Of a stretch of DNA of 64,000 bases, positions 52,472 through 60,467 are shown one piece after another. The notes beneath the pieces were generated by a model, which made no database searches, was not told the DNA's origin, and worked only from the letters and a program-made list of their open reading frames with translations. The translations under genes and the position numbers were made by a program. This DNA comes from Sphingobacteriaceae bacterium (GTDB lineage: Bacteria; Bacteroidota; Bacteroidia; Sphingobacteriales; Sphingobacteriaceae): positions 124,001 through 188,000 of the forward strand of contig CAHJWG010000004.1 in assembly GCA_903642215.1 (NCBI GenBank), read 5' to 3'. How positions within the stretch are numbered: the stretch's first letter is position 1; each line of letters begins with the position of its first letter.

Positions 52472-52509
52472 AAAAAAGAGCAATACCTTTTTACAGCATT
52501 GCTCTTTTT
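52472..52509 (-). terminator. Terminator after the acidic protein gene
   Basis: AAAAAAGAGCAAT and ATTGCTCTTTTT form a stem with a short loop. T-rich sequence follows on both strands. It lies 29 bases beyond the stop of the minus-strand acidic protein gene. Confidence 0.7.
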
Positions 52510-52537
52510 ACACCTATTATTTTAGAACTGCTTAATT

Positions 52538-53122
52538 TTAGTCGTAAGTTTTTTTACGATCAGGATTATCTTCTCCATCTTCAATTTCGGGTGGATTAGA
52601 AATTTCTTCGCTTGGCTGGTTTAAAGCAGAACTGCCCAAACCCAAACTATGATGTTCTGAACTGCTTGCATCACGGTTGTTTTTTTGTTCCAGTTCTGTG
52701 GTACCGAAATTCTGTCCGCCCATCGGTGATCCCTCCAGATTTGTAACATCCGCATCATGAACGGTTTTTTCATTACCAATCCAGGTTTTGGTTAATTCGC
52801 GTTCTGTCGGATCGTCACTATTGGCATTAAAACCGTCGCTGTCATCTAAATCATCTTCGCCGGTGGTATCATCAAAATCTTCATCATCGTCATCATCAAA
52901 ACCCGCAGCATCAGATTCTTTTGGCAAATCGTTAGTCGGGTTCATCGTTGTTGTTCCGTGGTCACCTTCTTCCCGGTCATCATTTTTTTCAACATCAGTT
53001 TTTGTGGTGGAAGGATCACTGTAAGTGCCGCCGTCAAAAATCCGTTTTCCCGGATTGTTATTTGAGGTTTCCTTTGCATAATCTGATTGATTATTTAAAG
53101 GATTGCTTTCATATTCGTTCAT
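52538..53122 (-). CDS. Acidic, probably disordered protein of unknown function
   Basis: A 194-residue protein dominated by Asp, Glu, Asn, Ser and Thr, including DDDDDEDFDDTTGEDDLDD near the middle. There is no hydrophobic core, signal peptide or recognised domain, so it is expected to be intrinsically disordered. The codon use and continuous frame look genuine, and a terminator follows. Its position next to the SRPBCC/DUF2892 gene suggests a stress-related set, but I do not recognise the family. A motif copy (53187-53204) lies 65 bases upstream. Confidence 0.6.
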   Translation of the reverse strand: MNEYESNPLNNQSDYAKETSNNNPGKRIFDGGTYSDPSTTKTDVEKNDDREEGDHGTTTMNPTNDLPKESDAAGFDDDDDEDFDDTTGEDDLDDSDGFNANSDDPTERELTKTWIGNEKTVHDADVTNLEGSPMGGQNFGTTELEQKNNRDASSSEHHSLGLGSSALNQPSEEISNPPEIEDGEDNPDRKKTYD

Positions 53123-53186
53123 AAAAACACGTTTAAGTTTGTGTTAAAAAGAACGCAGCAGGCTTAAAGTTGTTTACAGGAAATGT

Positions 53187-53204
53187 ACGATAAAAGAAGT
53201 ATTG
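53187..53204 (+). repeat. Dispersed motif copy between minus-strand genes
   Basis: ACGATAAAAGAAGTATTG, full core consensus, in the 53123-53266 spacer. Confidence 0.75.
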
Positions 53205-53266
53205 AAGTTGGATTTAGAAAATCTACTTGATTCGATTTTTCATCAAACCCACAACCTTCTAACCAA

Positions 53267-54040
53267 TTACTGGTAAATCTTCATAGCGGTACGTTCTACC
53301 AAGCTTTTCGGCAGCAGCCAGCTTACGAAAGCACCTAACTTATTGATGGTACCGGTAATTACTTCTGCCTTTTTTTGGTACATTGCTTTTACTGCAATTT
53401 TGGCTACCGCTTGCGGTGTCATATTTACCTGGCTGGCAGCTTTCAATCCTTTTGGCCCGAGTTTCGCCCGAAGAACAAAATCAGTATCTGTGGCTCCGGG
53501 AGAAACGCAGGTTACCGAAACATGTTTATGCCTGAGTTCCTGGTGTAACCCACGACTAAAACGCAATAAAAAAGCTTTGCTGGCAGCGTATAATGATAAT
53601 CCGGGAACGGCTTGATAAGCCGCAGAACTGGCCGTATTTAAAATGTAGGATTGGGGCTGTAATAAAAGCTGCGGTAAAAAAAGCTGTGTCAAAGCAACCG
53701 GAACCAGCATATTTAGCTGTAGCATATTCTGGTTTTCCGTTAAAGTATGCCGGTCAAAACTGCCGCTTAAACCATAACCGGCATTGTTTACCAAAATATT
53801 TATGTTGAAGTTTTGTTCTATGCACCAGTTAAAAACCCGTTGTGCGGCATCAGCTTCCGACAAATCAATAGCCAGATATGCTGTTTTTATGCCATATTTT
53901 TGGCCAAGTTCCGCGGTAACCTGCTGCAATAATTCTTCAGAACGTGCAACCAGCAACAAATCATTTTTACGCATAGCCAATTCTTCAGCTATTGCTTTGC
54001 CAATTCCTTTGCTGGCACCGGTTATTAAGGCGTAACCCAT
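53267..54040 (-). CDS. Short-chain dehydrogenase/reductase (SDR)
   Basis: A 257-residue classical SDR. The cofactor loop is ALITGASKGIGKAIAEEL (T-G-x3-G-x-G), followed by ILVNNAGYGLSG (NNAG), LNTASSAAYQAVPGLSLYAASKAFLL with catalytic Ser, Tyr and Lys (Y-A-A-S-K), and CVSPGATDTDF. The C-terminal basic segment is of the DltE/YqjQ kind. The substrate is not predictable. ATG 54038-54040 starts directly at MGYALITG. It lies 54 bases downstream of the oxygenase gene on the same strand. Confidence 0.9.
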   Translation of the reverse strand: MGYALITGASKGIGKAIAEELAMRKNDLLLVARSEELLQQVTAELGQKYGIKTAYLAIDLSEADAAQRVFNWCIEQNFNINILVNNAGYGLSGSFDRHTLTENQNMLQLNMLVPVALTQLFLPQLLLQPQSYILNTASSAAYQAVPGLSLYAASKAFLLRFSRGLHQELRHKHVSVTCVSPGATDTDFVLRAKLGPKGLKAASQVNMTPQAVAKIAVKAMYQKKAEVITGTINKLGAFVSWLLPKSLVERTAMKIYQ

Positions 54041-54093
54041 ATTTTTATAATTAAAAAAGGCTGGTTCGGCCAGCCTTGCAGATTAAAATAATT

Positions 54094-54909
54094 TTAAAAT
54101 TTTACTTTAGAAATAAAATGGTGATAAAAAGGTGTTTTGCTTTGGGCATGTTTCTCAATAAATTTTCCGGTGATAATCGGGATATACATTACGCGCCGCC
54201 TGCTTTTTAAACCGGTATAAGGCGATTGCTGCACGCGGTGCCACAACCTGCCGTCGTGCACGGTTAAATCTCCGGCCCGGATATCAACGCCGGTTTCCTG
54301 CGGATCCGGATCATTATCGATAAAATACTTCTTGGCAAACAAAAGTTTCAGAATTCCCTGCTTGTGTGTTCCGGTTAAAACACGCAGGCCGCCGTTTTCC
54401 GCCGGGCAATCATCCAAATGGATGCCCACGTTTAACATCGGCATAATACGCTGGCCCAAAAATAAATCCCGCGGGCTATCGGTATGCCAGCCCATCTGAG
54501 AAAAAGAACTGTCTGCTGTTTTGATATACTGATTGATCACCAGTCCGTCTTTTTCATTTTCGCCGATACGGCCCTCATAAGGTGTAACCATTTCTGTTAA
54601 AGCCTGGAAACGGGGATCTTTTAAAAACTCGTGCAGGATGGCACTATGCATCGAAGAAAAACAAAACCGCTGGATAATTTTTTCGCCGTTTTCATCTTTT
54701 CCAAACTTTAAAGGCGTCCCGTTTATTTTTTCCCGGCCTTCGGCAAGCCAGTTTTTTTGTAATGTATTGATTTCAGTTAAAAGTGATTCGACGGTTCCTT
54801 TGGTGATAAAATTTCTGAAAACGATTACGCCGTTTTTATCAAAAAAACTTAACTGCTCTGGAGTTAGTTTTTCTCCAAGTGTGAAATCCGGGCATTCAAG
54901 TTTTAACAT
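54094..54909 (-). CDS. Phytanoyl-CoA dioxygenase (PhyH) family protein
   Basis: A 271-residue Fe(II)/2-oxoglutarate-dependent oxygenase. The metal ligands appear as MGWHTDSPRDLF (H-x-D) and a distal His in DLTVHDGRLWHRVQQSPYTGLKSRRRVMY, with the Arg that would bind 2-oxoglutarate nearby. FFDKNGVIVFRNFI near the N-terminus is the family start. The substrate is unknown. It precedes the SDR gene on the same strand, and an oxygenase-reductase pair is plausible but unproven. Confidence 0.87.
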   Translation of the reverse strand: MLKLECPDFTLGEKLTPEQLSFFDKNGVIVFRNFITKGTVESLLTEINTLQKNWLAEGREKINGTPLKFGKDENGEKIIQRFCFSSMHSAILHEFLKDPRFQALTEMVTPYEGRIGENEKDGLVINQYIKTADSSFSQMGWHTDSPRDLFLGQRIMPMLNVGIHLDDCPAENGGLRVLTGTHKQGILKLLFAKKYFIDNDPDPQETGVDIRAGDLTVHDGRLWHRVQQSPYTGLKSRRRVMYIPIITGKFIEKHAQSKTPFYHHFISKVKF

Positions 54910-55072
54910 TCTGTTTACAATTATATAATCATAAAAAAACGCATTAATTTTTACAAATCGTTATGTTTTTTTATGGCTTCAAATCTACTCAAATTTGATT
55001 TACTGTTTAAAATCTGATTTTATATCCTGATATTTTTACATTAGGCTTTCAAAAATGAACCGATATTAATCA

Positions 55073-55720
55073 TCAATACACTGCAATTTTTTTCGAAAGC
55101 CTGTAAAGCAGGTAAGTAATAAACGGTGCGGCAACTACATCAATGGTATAATGCGCATGCTGTACAAGCAATAATATGGCAATTGCAAGTGTGGAAAGTA
55201 ACGCAAAAGCTTTATCGTACTTGTTTTTCATACATAAAAAAATGAGGAACATGGTTGCTGTATGGCCGGAGTAAAACAGATCTTTTGTGATGAGCTGGTT
55301 GCCGTAAAAAAAACCGGTAATGGGATCATGCAAGCTGATTAAACCTTTGGGTATGTTTAAAGGCACTAAACTGATGCTGATGATGCGCGACACGGCTAAT
55401 AAAAGGTAAGTCCAGCAAAAAACAATCAGGAAGCGCGGATCTTGTGCGGCACGAAAAGCAGCCAGTATCACCATGCTCCACAAAATACAAAATATGGGTA
55501 TCGAAACGTCGTATTTCGGGATGAGGTTCAGAACCCGGTCGTTCAGTTCAATACCGTTTCTATGCTGGATATGGCTGAAGAAGTAAGGATTGACAATAAC
55601 AATTAAAAGCAGGATAAACAGCACAAGAGCTAATTTTTTTCTGAAGGCGGAAAGCTTCCATTCTTCCGTCCATTTTTGCTTGTATGAAGTAGCGGTTAAA
55701 TTAATGTGATCAATTTCCAT
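55073..55720 (-). CDS. PAP2_C-type membrane phosphatase/sphingomyelin synthase-like protein
   Basis: A 215-residue polytopic membrane protein with about six hydrophobic segments. The active-site motifs are DLFYSGHTATMFLIF (S-G-H-T) and VQHAHYTIDVVAAPFITYLL (H-Y-T-x-D), typical of the PAP2_C group that includes sphingomyelin synthases. Sphingobacteriaceae make sphingolipids, so a role in sphingophospholipid head-group chemistry is possible; this is inference. ATG at 55718-55720. Confidence 0.82.
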   Translation of the reverse strand: MEIDHINLTATSYKQKWTEEWKLSAFRKKLALVLFILLLIVIVNPYFFSHIQHRNGIELNDRVLNLIPKYDVSIPIFCILWSMVILAAFRAAQDPRFLIVFCWTYLLLAVSRIISISLVPLNIPKGLISLHDPITGFFYGNQLITKDLFYSGHTATMFLIFLCMKNKYDKAFALLSTLAIAILLLVQHAHYTIDVVAAPFITYLLYRLSKKIAVY

Positions 55721-55847
55721 TCGGGCAGTAAACTTACAGCGTTTTTTAGATATTGTGCAAGCGTAAAATTTATCGGTAATCGTTTACGCCGATTGGCCGG
55801 AAACAGTTTTTAAATTTCTTTTGGGAAGAGAATATCAGGCGAAAAGC

Positions 55848-55866
55848 GGATACTGTTTTTATCGTA
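55848..55866 (-). repeat. Dispersed motif copy, AC variant
   Basis: The minus strand reads TACGATAAAAACAGTATCC. It lies 23 bases after the omega-amidase gene, in the 55721-55889 spacer. Confidence 0.7.
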
Positions 55867-55889
55867 TAAAAATGGTTAAGGAGGAAATT

Positions 55890-56666
55890 TCAGGATAACG
55901 TAAAATCGTCAGCATCCTTTAAAAACGGAAACAGCCTCCTGTTTTTAGTCAGCTCATCTGCCGAAACAGAAAAAGTATAAACGTCTTCCTCGTCTCTTTT
56001 ATAATAAATTACTTTTCCGTTTGGATCAATACAGGAGGAATCGCCGGAATGGTAAACTTCATTTCCGTCGTAACCGACACGGTTTACGGCGATGGTATAA
56101 ACCTGGTTTTCTACCGATCGCGCCGGGATAAGCGTGCGCCAGTGCAAAGCGCGTTTCTCCGGCCAGTTGGCCACCACAATCAGCAGGTCGTAAGCTGCAT
56201 GCAGGTTCCTTGTCCACACCGGAAAACGCAGATCATAACAAATCATCGGGCAAATTTTCCAGCCTTTCAGTTCCACAATCAAGCGTTGTTTTCCGGGTGT
56301 AAAAGTTTCATTTTCTTTGCCCATCGTAAACAAATGGCGTTTATCATACTGCGAAAAAGAACCGTCGGCCTGCATCCAGATCAAGCGGTTATAAAAGTTT
56401 CCGTTTTCCGTAACCATCAAACTGCCGGTAACCACGCATTTATATTTCTGCGCAATCTGCTGCATCCAGTTCATGGTTTTACCATTTATCGGTTCGGCCA
56501 GCGCCGTGTTCATTGTAAAACCGGTGTTAAACATTTCCGGTAAAATAATCAGCTCTGTATTTTCACGGATACCCGAAGAAAGCCGCAGCGCAATATTTTT
56601 TAGGTTCTGGTCGATATTCTCCCAGAAAAGGTATCCTTGAAAAACAGTTACTTTTAAATTTTCCAT
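55890..56666 (-). CDS. Nitrilase-family omega-amidase (YafV-like)
   Basis: A 258-residue carbon-nitrogen hydrolase. The catalytic Glu is in LIILPEMFNTGFTMN, the Lys in YDKRHLFTMGKENETF and the Cys in WKICPMICYDLRFPVW. The GKENETF wording is typical of YafV/omega-amidase, which hydrolyses alpha-ketoglutaramate or 2-oxosuccinamate. The frame opens at 56702, but ATG 56666 is the natural start. The aminotransferase gene lies immediately upstream on the same strand, matching the glutamine transaminase-omega-amidase pair. Confidence 0.9.
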   Translation of the reverse strand: MENLKVTVFQGYLFWENIDQNLKNIALRLSSGIRENTELIILPEMFNTGFTMNTALAEPINGKTMNWMQQIAQKYKCVVTGSLMVTENGNFYNRLIWMQADGSFSQYDKRHLFTMGKENETFTPGKQRLIVELKGWKICPMICYDLRFPVWTRNLHAAYDLLIVVANWPEKRALHWRTLIPARSVENQVYTIAVNRVGYDGNEVYHSGDSSCIDPNGKVIYYKRDEEDVYTFSVSADELTKNRRLFPFLKDADDFTLS

Positions 56667-56702
56667 AATATTAATATCGGCAGATTTGGCAAGGTACGGC
56701 AA

Positions 56703-57848
56703 TTATAACTTTAACAATTGTTCAACGGCTTTTGCCAGCGTTTCTTGCTTTTTAGCAAAACAAAACCGCAGGATACCGAAATCTGTTTTTTTAGTGTAAA
56801 AAGCAGAATTCGGGATGGCGGCCACACCGGCTTCGGTAATTAACCGCTTTGCAAAATCCACATCTTTTTCATCAGAAAGCTGATTATAATTTACCGATTG
56901 AAAATACGAACCCGCACAAGGCAGTAATTTAAACCGGGAACTTTCTAATCCGGCACGAAAATAATCTCGTTTTTGCTGATAAAAAGCTGCTAAACTTAAG
57001 TATGCTTCTTTTACCTGCAAAAATTCTGTAAGTGCAAACTGGATCGGTGTGTTTACCGAAAAAACATTAAACTGATGGATTTTCCTAAATTCTGCGGTTA
57101 ACCAAGCCGGTGCCATACAGTAACCAACTTTCCAGCCGGTGATGTGAAAAAGCTTGCCGAAAGAAGCACAGATTAAACTGCGTTCTGCCAGTTCGGGGTA
57201 GCGCGCCATGCTGCGATGCGGTTGCCCGTCAAAAATAATATGTTCGTAAACCTCATCACTTAAAATCAAAATATCGGTTTTATTGGTTAGCGCGATCAGT
57301 TCGCGGATATCACTTTCCTGTAAAATAGTCCCGGTTGGGTTATGCGGAGAATTGAGGATAATCATTTTTGTACGGGAAGAAACCAGCCGGCGCACCATAT
57401 TCCAGTTAATGCGGTAATCAGGCGGCTCCAGCTCCATCCGTTTTACCACGCCGCCCATCAACCGGATGGCCGGCGCATAACAATCATAAGCGGGTTCAAA
57501 AATAATTACCTCATCGTTTGGATGGATGGTGGCACAAATAGCTGTAAAAATAGCCTGCGTGCCGCCGGCAGTTATGGTAATTTCGTTTTCCGGATGATAA
57601 ACCGCGCCGTATAAATCCTGCGTTTTGGCGGCTATTGCTTCCCGCAAGGGCAAAATACCGGGCATCGGCGCATATTGGTTATGGCCTTGTTTCATGGCTT
57701 TGGTAACCAGATTGATCAAATCCGGCGAGCAGTCGAAATCAGGAAATCCCTGGGATAAATTAATGGCACCGGCCTCATGCGCCAGGGCAGACATAACAGC
57801 AAAAATGGTTGTACCGGTTTGTGGAAGTTTAGATTGAAAAGCGATCAT
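56703..57848 (-). CDS. Methionine/glutamine-type aminotransferase (YbdL-like)
   Basis: A 381-residue class I PLP-dependent aminotransferase. INLSQGFPDFDCSPDLINLV, YAPMPGILPLREAIA, the PLP-stacking FEPAYDCYAPAI, LNSPHNPTG, ILSDEVYEHI and the Schiff-base Lys in SFGKLFHITGWKVGY identify it. It ends FCFAKKQETLAKAVEQLLKL. The wording is closest to YbdL/KAT-type enzymes that transaminate methionine or glutamine. The downstream omega-amidase gene would pull the reaction by removing the keto-amide product. A near -7 box (TATTTTAG) lies 5 bases before the ATG. A motif copy lies inside at 57000-57017. Confidence 0.92.
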   Translation of the reverse strand: MIAFQSKLPQTGTTIFAVMSALAHEAGAINLSQGFPDFDCSPDLINLVTKAMKQGHNQYAPMPGILPLREAIAAKTQDLYGAVYHPENEITITAGGTQAIFTAICATIHPNDEVIIFEPAYDCYAPAIRLMGGVVKRMELEPPDYRINWNMVRRLVSSRTKMIILNSPHNPTGTILQESDIRELIALTNKTDILILSDEVYEHIIFDGQPHRSMARYPELAERSLICASFGKLFHITGWKVGYCMAPAWLTAEFRKIHQFNVFSVNTPIQFALTEFLQVKEAYLSLAAFYQQKRDYFRAGLESSRFKLLPCAGSYFQSVNYNQLSDEKDVDFAKRLITEAGVAAIPNSAFYTKKTDFGILRFCFAKKQETLAKAVEQLLKL

Positions 57849-57970
57849 CGAAGCTAAAATAATTATTATTTTAAATTATACACGGCCTTTAACAACAAAA
57901 TTTAACTCGTATTTGCAATAAATTGTAAACCAGTAAAATAAATTTTTACTATTTTTTTTATGCTGATGGC

Positions 57971-57989
57971 TGATGCTTCTTTTAGCATG
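57971..57989 (-). repeat. Dispersed motif copy, partly palindromic
   Basis: The minus strand reads CATGCTAAAAGAAGCATCA. ATGCT and AGCAT make the flanks self-complementary, as at 51580. It lies upstream of the antitoxin gene. Confidence 0.7.
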
Positions 57990-58053
57990 TAAAAATCAGT
58001 TCATATCAATTTGTATCAACACAAAAACATAAAAACGAGGGAAAATAAATTCG

Positions 58054-58061
58054 TAAATTTG
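58054..58061 (+). promoter_or_regulatory. -7 box TAAATTTG for the antitoxin gene
   Basis: An exact TAnnTTTG match only 3 bases before ATG 58065, implying a leaderless toxin-antitoxin transcript if it is used. Confidence 0.5.
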
Positions 58062-58064
58062 TGT

Positions 58065-58262
58065 ATGGAAACATTGATTTTACGCCCGAAAACCAAAGAA
58101 CAATTAACTGCTATAAAAGCTGTTGCCAAAGCTTTAAAAGTTGATTTTGAAATAGAGAAAAGCCCATATAACTCGGAGTTTGTGAAAAAGATTTTACAAG
58201 GCAGGGAAGATTTTAAAAATGGAAAAGGTATTAAAATGTCCCTTGAGGATTTATGGAAGTAA
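58065..58262 (+). CDS. DUF2683-type antitoxin
   Basis: A 65-residue protein, METLILRPKTKEQLTAIKAV followed by AKALKVDFEIEKSPYN and the C-terminal GIKMSLEDLWK. This matches the small DUF2683 antitoxins of Bacteroidota that sit directly before a YoeB/RelE-type toxin. The N-terminal half would be a beta-hairpin/helix regulator and the tail would bind the toxin. The stop overlaps the toxin start by 10 bases, as expected for a coupled pair. The frame is open from 58011, but ATG 58065 gives the family length. Confidence 0.75.
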   Translation: METLILRPKTKEQLTAIKAVAKALKVDFEIEKSPYNSEFVKKILQGREDFKNGKGIKMSLEDLWK

Positions 58263-58522
58263 TATTTACACCGCAAGCGAAAGAAGATTTAAATTATTGG
58301 AAGAAAACCGGTAATAAAGCCATCCAAAAAAAGATAGAACAGCTTATTATAGCGATACAGGAAGATCCGTATCATGGTATTGGAAAACCCGAATCTTTAA
58401 AATATGAATAATCCGATTCGTGGTCTCACAGAATTAATAACGAGCATCGTATCGTTTACCAAATTTTTGATCAAAACATAATTGTAATTCTGGAAATCCA
58501 ATCTGTAAAAGGACATTATTGA
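58253..58522 (+). pseudogene. YoeB/Txe-family toxin interrupted by an in-frame stop
   Basis: From ATG 58253 the frame reads MEVIFTPQAKEDLNYWKKTG and continues to KPESLKYE, then meets TAA at 58409-58411 (codon 53). It resumes in the same frame as SDSWSHRINNEHRIVYQIF and ends VKGHY with TGA 58520-58522. In YoeB relatives this position is normally Leu (LKYELSG), so one base change, TTA to TAA, explains it. The residues needed for mRNA cleavage (the Arg of EHRIVY, the His-Tyr of KGHY) lie after the stop. The antitoxin is intact. Read-through or a sequencing error are the alternatives. Confidence 0.8.
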
Positions 58523-58604
58523 GTTTAAAACTTTAATAATTCCGTTTCTGCAAACTTATTTCTGCAATTGTAATTATCAAAGCGAAAATCTAAACCAAAA
58601 TAAA

Positions 58605-59414
58605 GTGAATCCAAATCCAAAATTAAAAGGGCAAACGGCTTTAGTTACCGGTGCAAACAGTGGTATCGGCAAGGCTGTGGCCATTGCGCTGGGCAACGAT
58701 GGTGCAAACGTTGCGGTAAATTATGTAACACACCCGGAAACTGCTGATGAGGTGGTAAATGAAATTAAAAGTAACGGCGGTAATGCCATTGCACTTCAGG
58801 CAGATGTAAGCAACGAAAGCCAGGTGCTTGCTATGTACCAGGATTTATATAAAGCTTTTGGAACGATTGATATTTTGGTAAACAACGCCGGTTTACAAAA
58901 AGATTCGCCTTTTACAGAAATGAGTTTGGCAGATTGGCAACTGGTAATCAATATTAACCTGACCGGCCAGTTTTTATGCGCCCGCGAAGCTGCAAAAGAA
59001 TATATTAAACGTGGCGTAGTGCCAGAAAGAAGCAAAGCCGCCGGTAAAATTATCTGTATGAGCAGTGTGCACCAGGTAATCCCGTGGGCCGGCCACGTAA
59101 ATTATGCCAGCAGCAAAGGCGGCATCAACATGCTGATGCAAAGCATGGCGCAGGAACTTGCGCCACATAAAATTCGCGTAAACAGTATTGGGCCGGGAGC
59201 GATACAAACGCCGATCAATCGTTCTGCCTGGGAAACCAAAACTGCTATGGACAGCCTGCTCACCTTAATCCCCTATGGCAGAATCGGCCAGCCGGAAGAT
59301 ATCGGTTTGTTAGCTGCTTGGCTGGCCTGCGATGAATCTGATTATATCACTGGTGCAACCATTTTTATGGATGGCGGCATGACGCTTTATCCGGGTTTTT
59401 CTACCAACGGATAA
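58605..59414 (+). CDS. SDR family oxidoreductase, glucose 1-dehydrogenase-like
   Basis: A 269-residue classical SDR starting with GTG 58605 (MNPNPKLKGQTALVTGANSGIGKAVAI). It has T-G-A-N-S-G-I-G, ILVNNAGLQKDSPF, catalytic Ser in IICMSSVHQVIPW, HVNYASSKGGINMLM (Y-x3-K), VNSIGPGAIQTPIN and a C-terminal YITGATIFMDGGMTLYPGF. These fit the glucose 1-dehydrogenase-like group often found in stress gene sets. It sits between two toxin-antitoxin-type loci and is probably monocistronic. Confidence 0.9.
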   Translation: MNPNPKLKGQTALVTGANSGIGKAVAIALGNDGANVAVNYVTHPETADEVVNEIKSNGGNAIALQADVSNESQVLAMYQDLYKAFGTIDILVNNAGLQKDSPFTEMSLADWQLVININLTGQFLCAREAAKEYIKRGVVPERSKAAGKIICMSSVHQVIPWAGHVNYASSKGGINMLMQSMAQELAPHKIRVNSIGPGAIQTPINRSAWETKTAMDSLLTLIPYGRIGQPEDIGLLAAWLACDESDYITGATIFMDGGMTLYPGFSTNG

Positions 59415-59462
59415 CATAATGCTATAGCTCAATTTAAGTTATAAGTGATGTTTTGATGTAAT

Positions 59463-60110
59463 TTATGCCGAAGTTGTTAAGGGTTTAAAAAGCTTTTCGG
59501 GTGTTTTCAACATATCATTTAAGCGTTTTTCTATACTTTTCCATGTATAGTTTTTATTCATCATTTCTATTGGTTCAGTAAAATCAATATCGTGATGGTA
59601 AGCTAAAGATTTTATCGCCATAAGAGGATTTCTGTTTAAGTATTTTTCTTGGTATGCCTCTACCATTTCTACCAAGGTCAAAAATGAAGATAGATAGGCT
59701 ATGTCGATAAAATCTTTTACACGTGTACCATTCCCGGCTATTACATTCAGTTTCATTGCCGCAATGTCTTCCAATCCCGCTATCCTAATATTTTCCATCA
59801 TAATTAATGGCTTTATCAAAGGAAACTTATGAGATATTAAATCTACTTTTACTCCTCTAATCTGGCCTTTGAGTGTGTTTTTAGATTGAAAATCGGTGTA
59901 AAATTCATACTTTTCTTCAAGCTCGCCTATAATTGCATGTCTGTCAAAATCATTGAGGCTGAAAAGGTCGAGGTCAATACTTTTACGGTGGCCAACTTGC
60001 AATGAAAGTGCCGTTCCGCCCACCAGGAAAAAATCATTTAAAAGCGGCTCATTCATTAGGGCTTTCAGGAGTTCCAGTGTGTCAGTACTAACGGTTTCCT
60101 TGTATAGCAT
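59463..60110 (-). CDS. AbiEii/AbiGii-type nucleotidyltransferase (toxin)
   Basis: A 215-residue MNT-fold nucleotidyltransferase. FFLVGGTALSLQVGHRKSIDLDLFSL carries the G-G-T...D-x-D active-site pattern, and AAMKLNVIAGNGTRVKDFIDIAYL is the second conserved part. AbiEii of Lactococcus is the toxin of a phage-abortive-infection toxin-antitoxin pair that transfers nucleotides to RNA. Its start overlaps the preceding gene by 46 bases, indicating a coupled pair. Confidence 0.87.
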   Translation of the reverse strand: MLYKETVSTDTLELLKALMNEPLLNDFFLVGGTALSLQVGHRKSIDLDLFSLNDFDRHAIIGELEEKYEFYTDFQSKNTLKGQIRGVKVDLISHKFPLIKPLIMMENIRIAGLEDIAAMKLNVIAGNGTRVKDFIDIAYLSSFLTLVEMVEAYQEKYLNRNPLMAIKSLAYHHDIDFTEPIEMMNKNYTWKSIEKRLNDMLKTPEKLFKPLTTSA

Positions 60111-60382
60111 TTAAAGGCTGTTAACGGTAGGCTAAATATTTGGCTTACAAAATTCAGATCTTTTTCATTCAGGTAGGGTAGTTCTTGAACAGCATTTTTT
60201 ACGCCTTCAATTCCATATAAATTAAGCATTGCAAACCAGTCTTCCGGCCATCCCCTTTCTATTATACGTTGCACAATCAGGTTGCGCATTTTTGTATAAT
60301 CTAATTTTTCCAAATTGTATTCCCAAAGTAAGGATGGGTTTATCCTTGCATCAAGATAATTTTTATAGTTACCAAAATACAT
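60065..60382 (-). CDS. DUF6922-like partner of the AbiEii protein (putative antitoxin)
   Basis: A 105-residue protein starting MYFGNYKNYLDARINPSLLW at ATG 60382; the frame opens earlier at 60445 with an unconvincing extension. DARINPSLLWEYNLEKLDY followed by RIIERGWPEDWFAMLNLYG is the pattern of the DUF6922 proteins encoded directly upstream of AbiEii genes in Bacteroidota. It overlaps the toxin gene. The antitoxin role is inferred from position. Confidence 0.75.
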   Translation of the reverse strand: MYFGNYKNYLDARINPSLLWEYNLEKLDYTKMRNLIVQRIIERGWPEDWFAMLNLYGIEGVKNAVQELPYLNEKDLNFVSQIFSLPLTAFKCYTRKPLVLTHWNS

Positions 60383-60467
60383 TTGTTTTCTAGTGATATC
60401 AGCAAAAATACTGAATATTATTACACTGCGTATTTTGATTTCCATTGCTACATCAGCCGTTCGTTCG

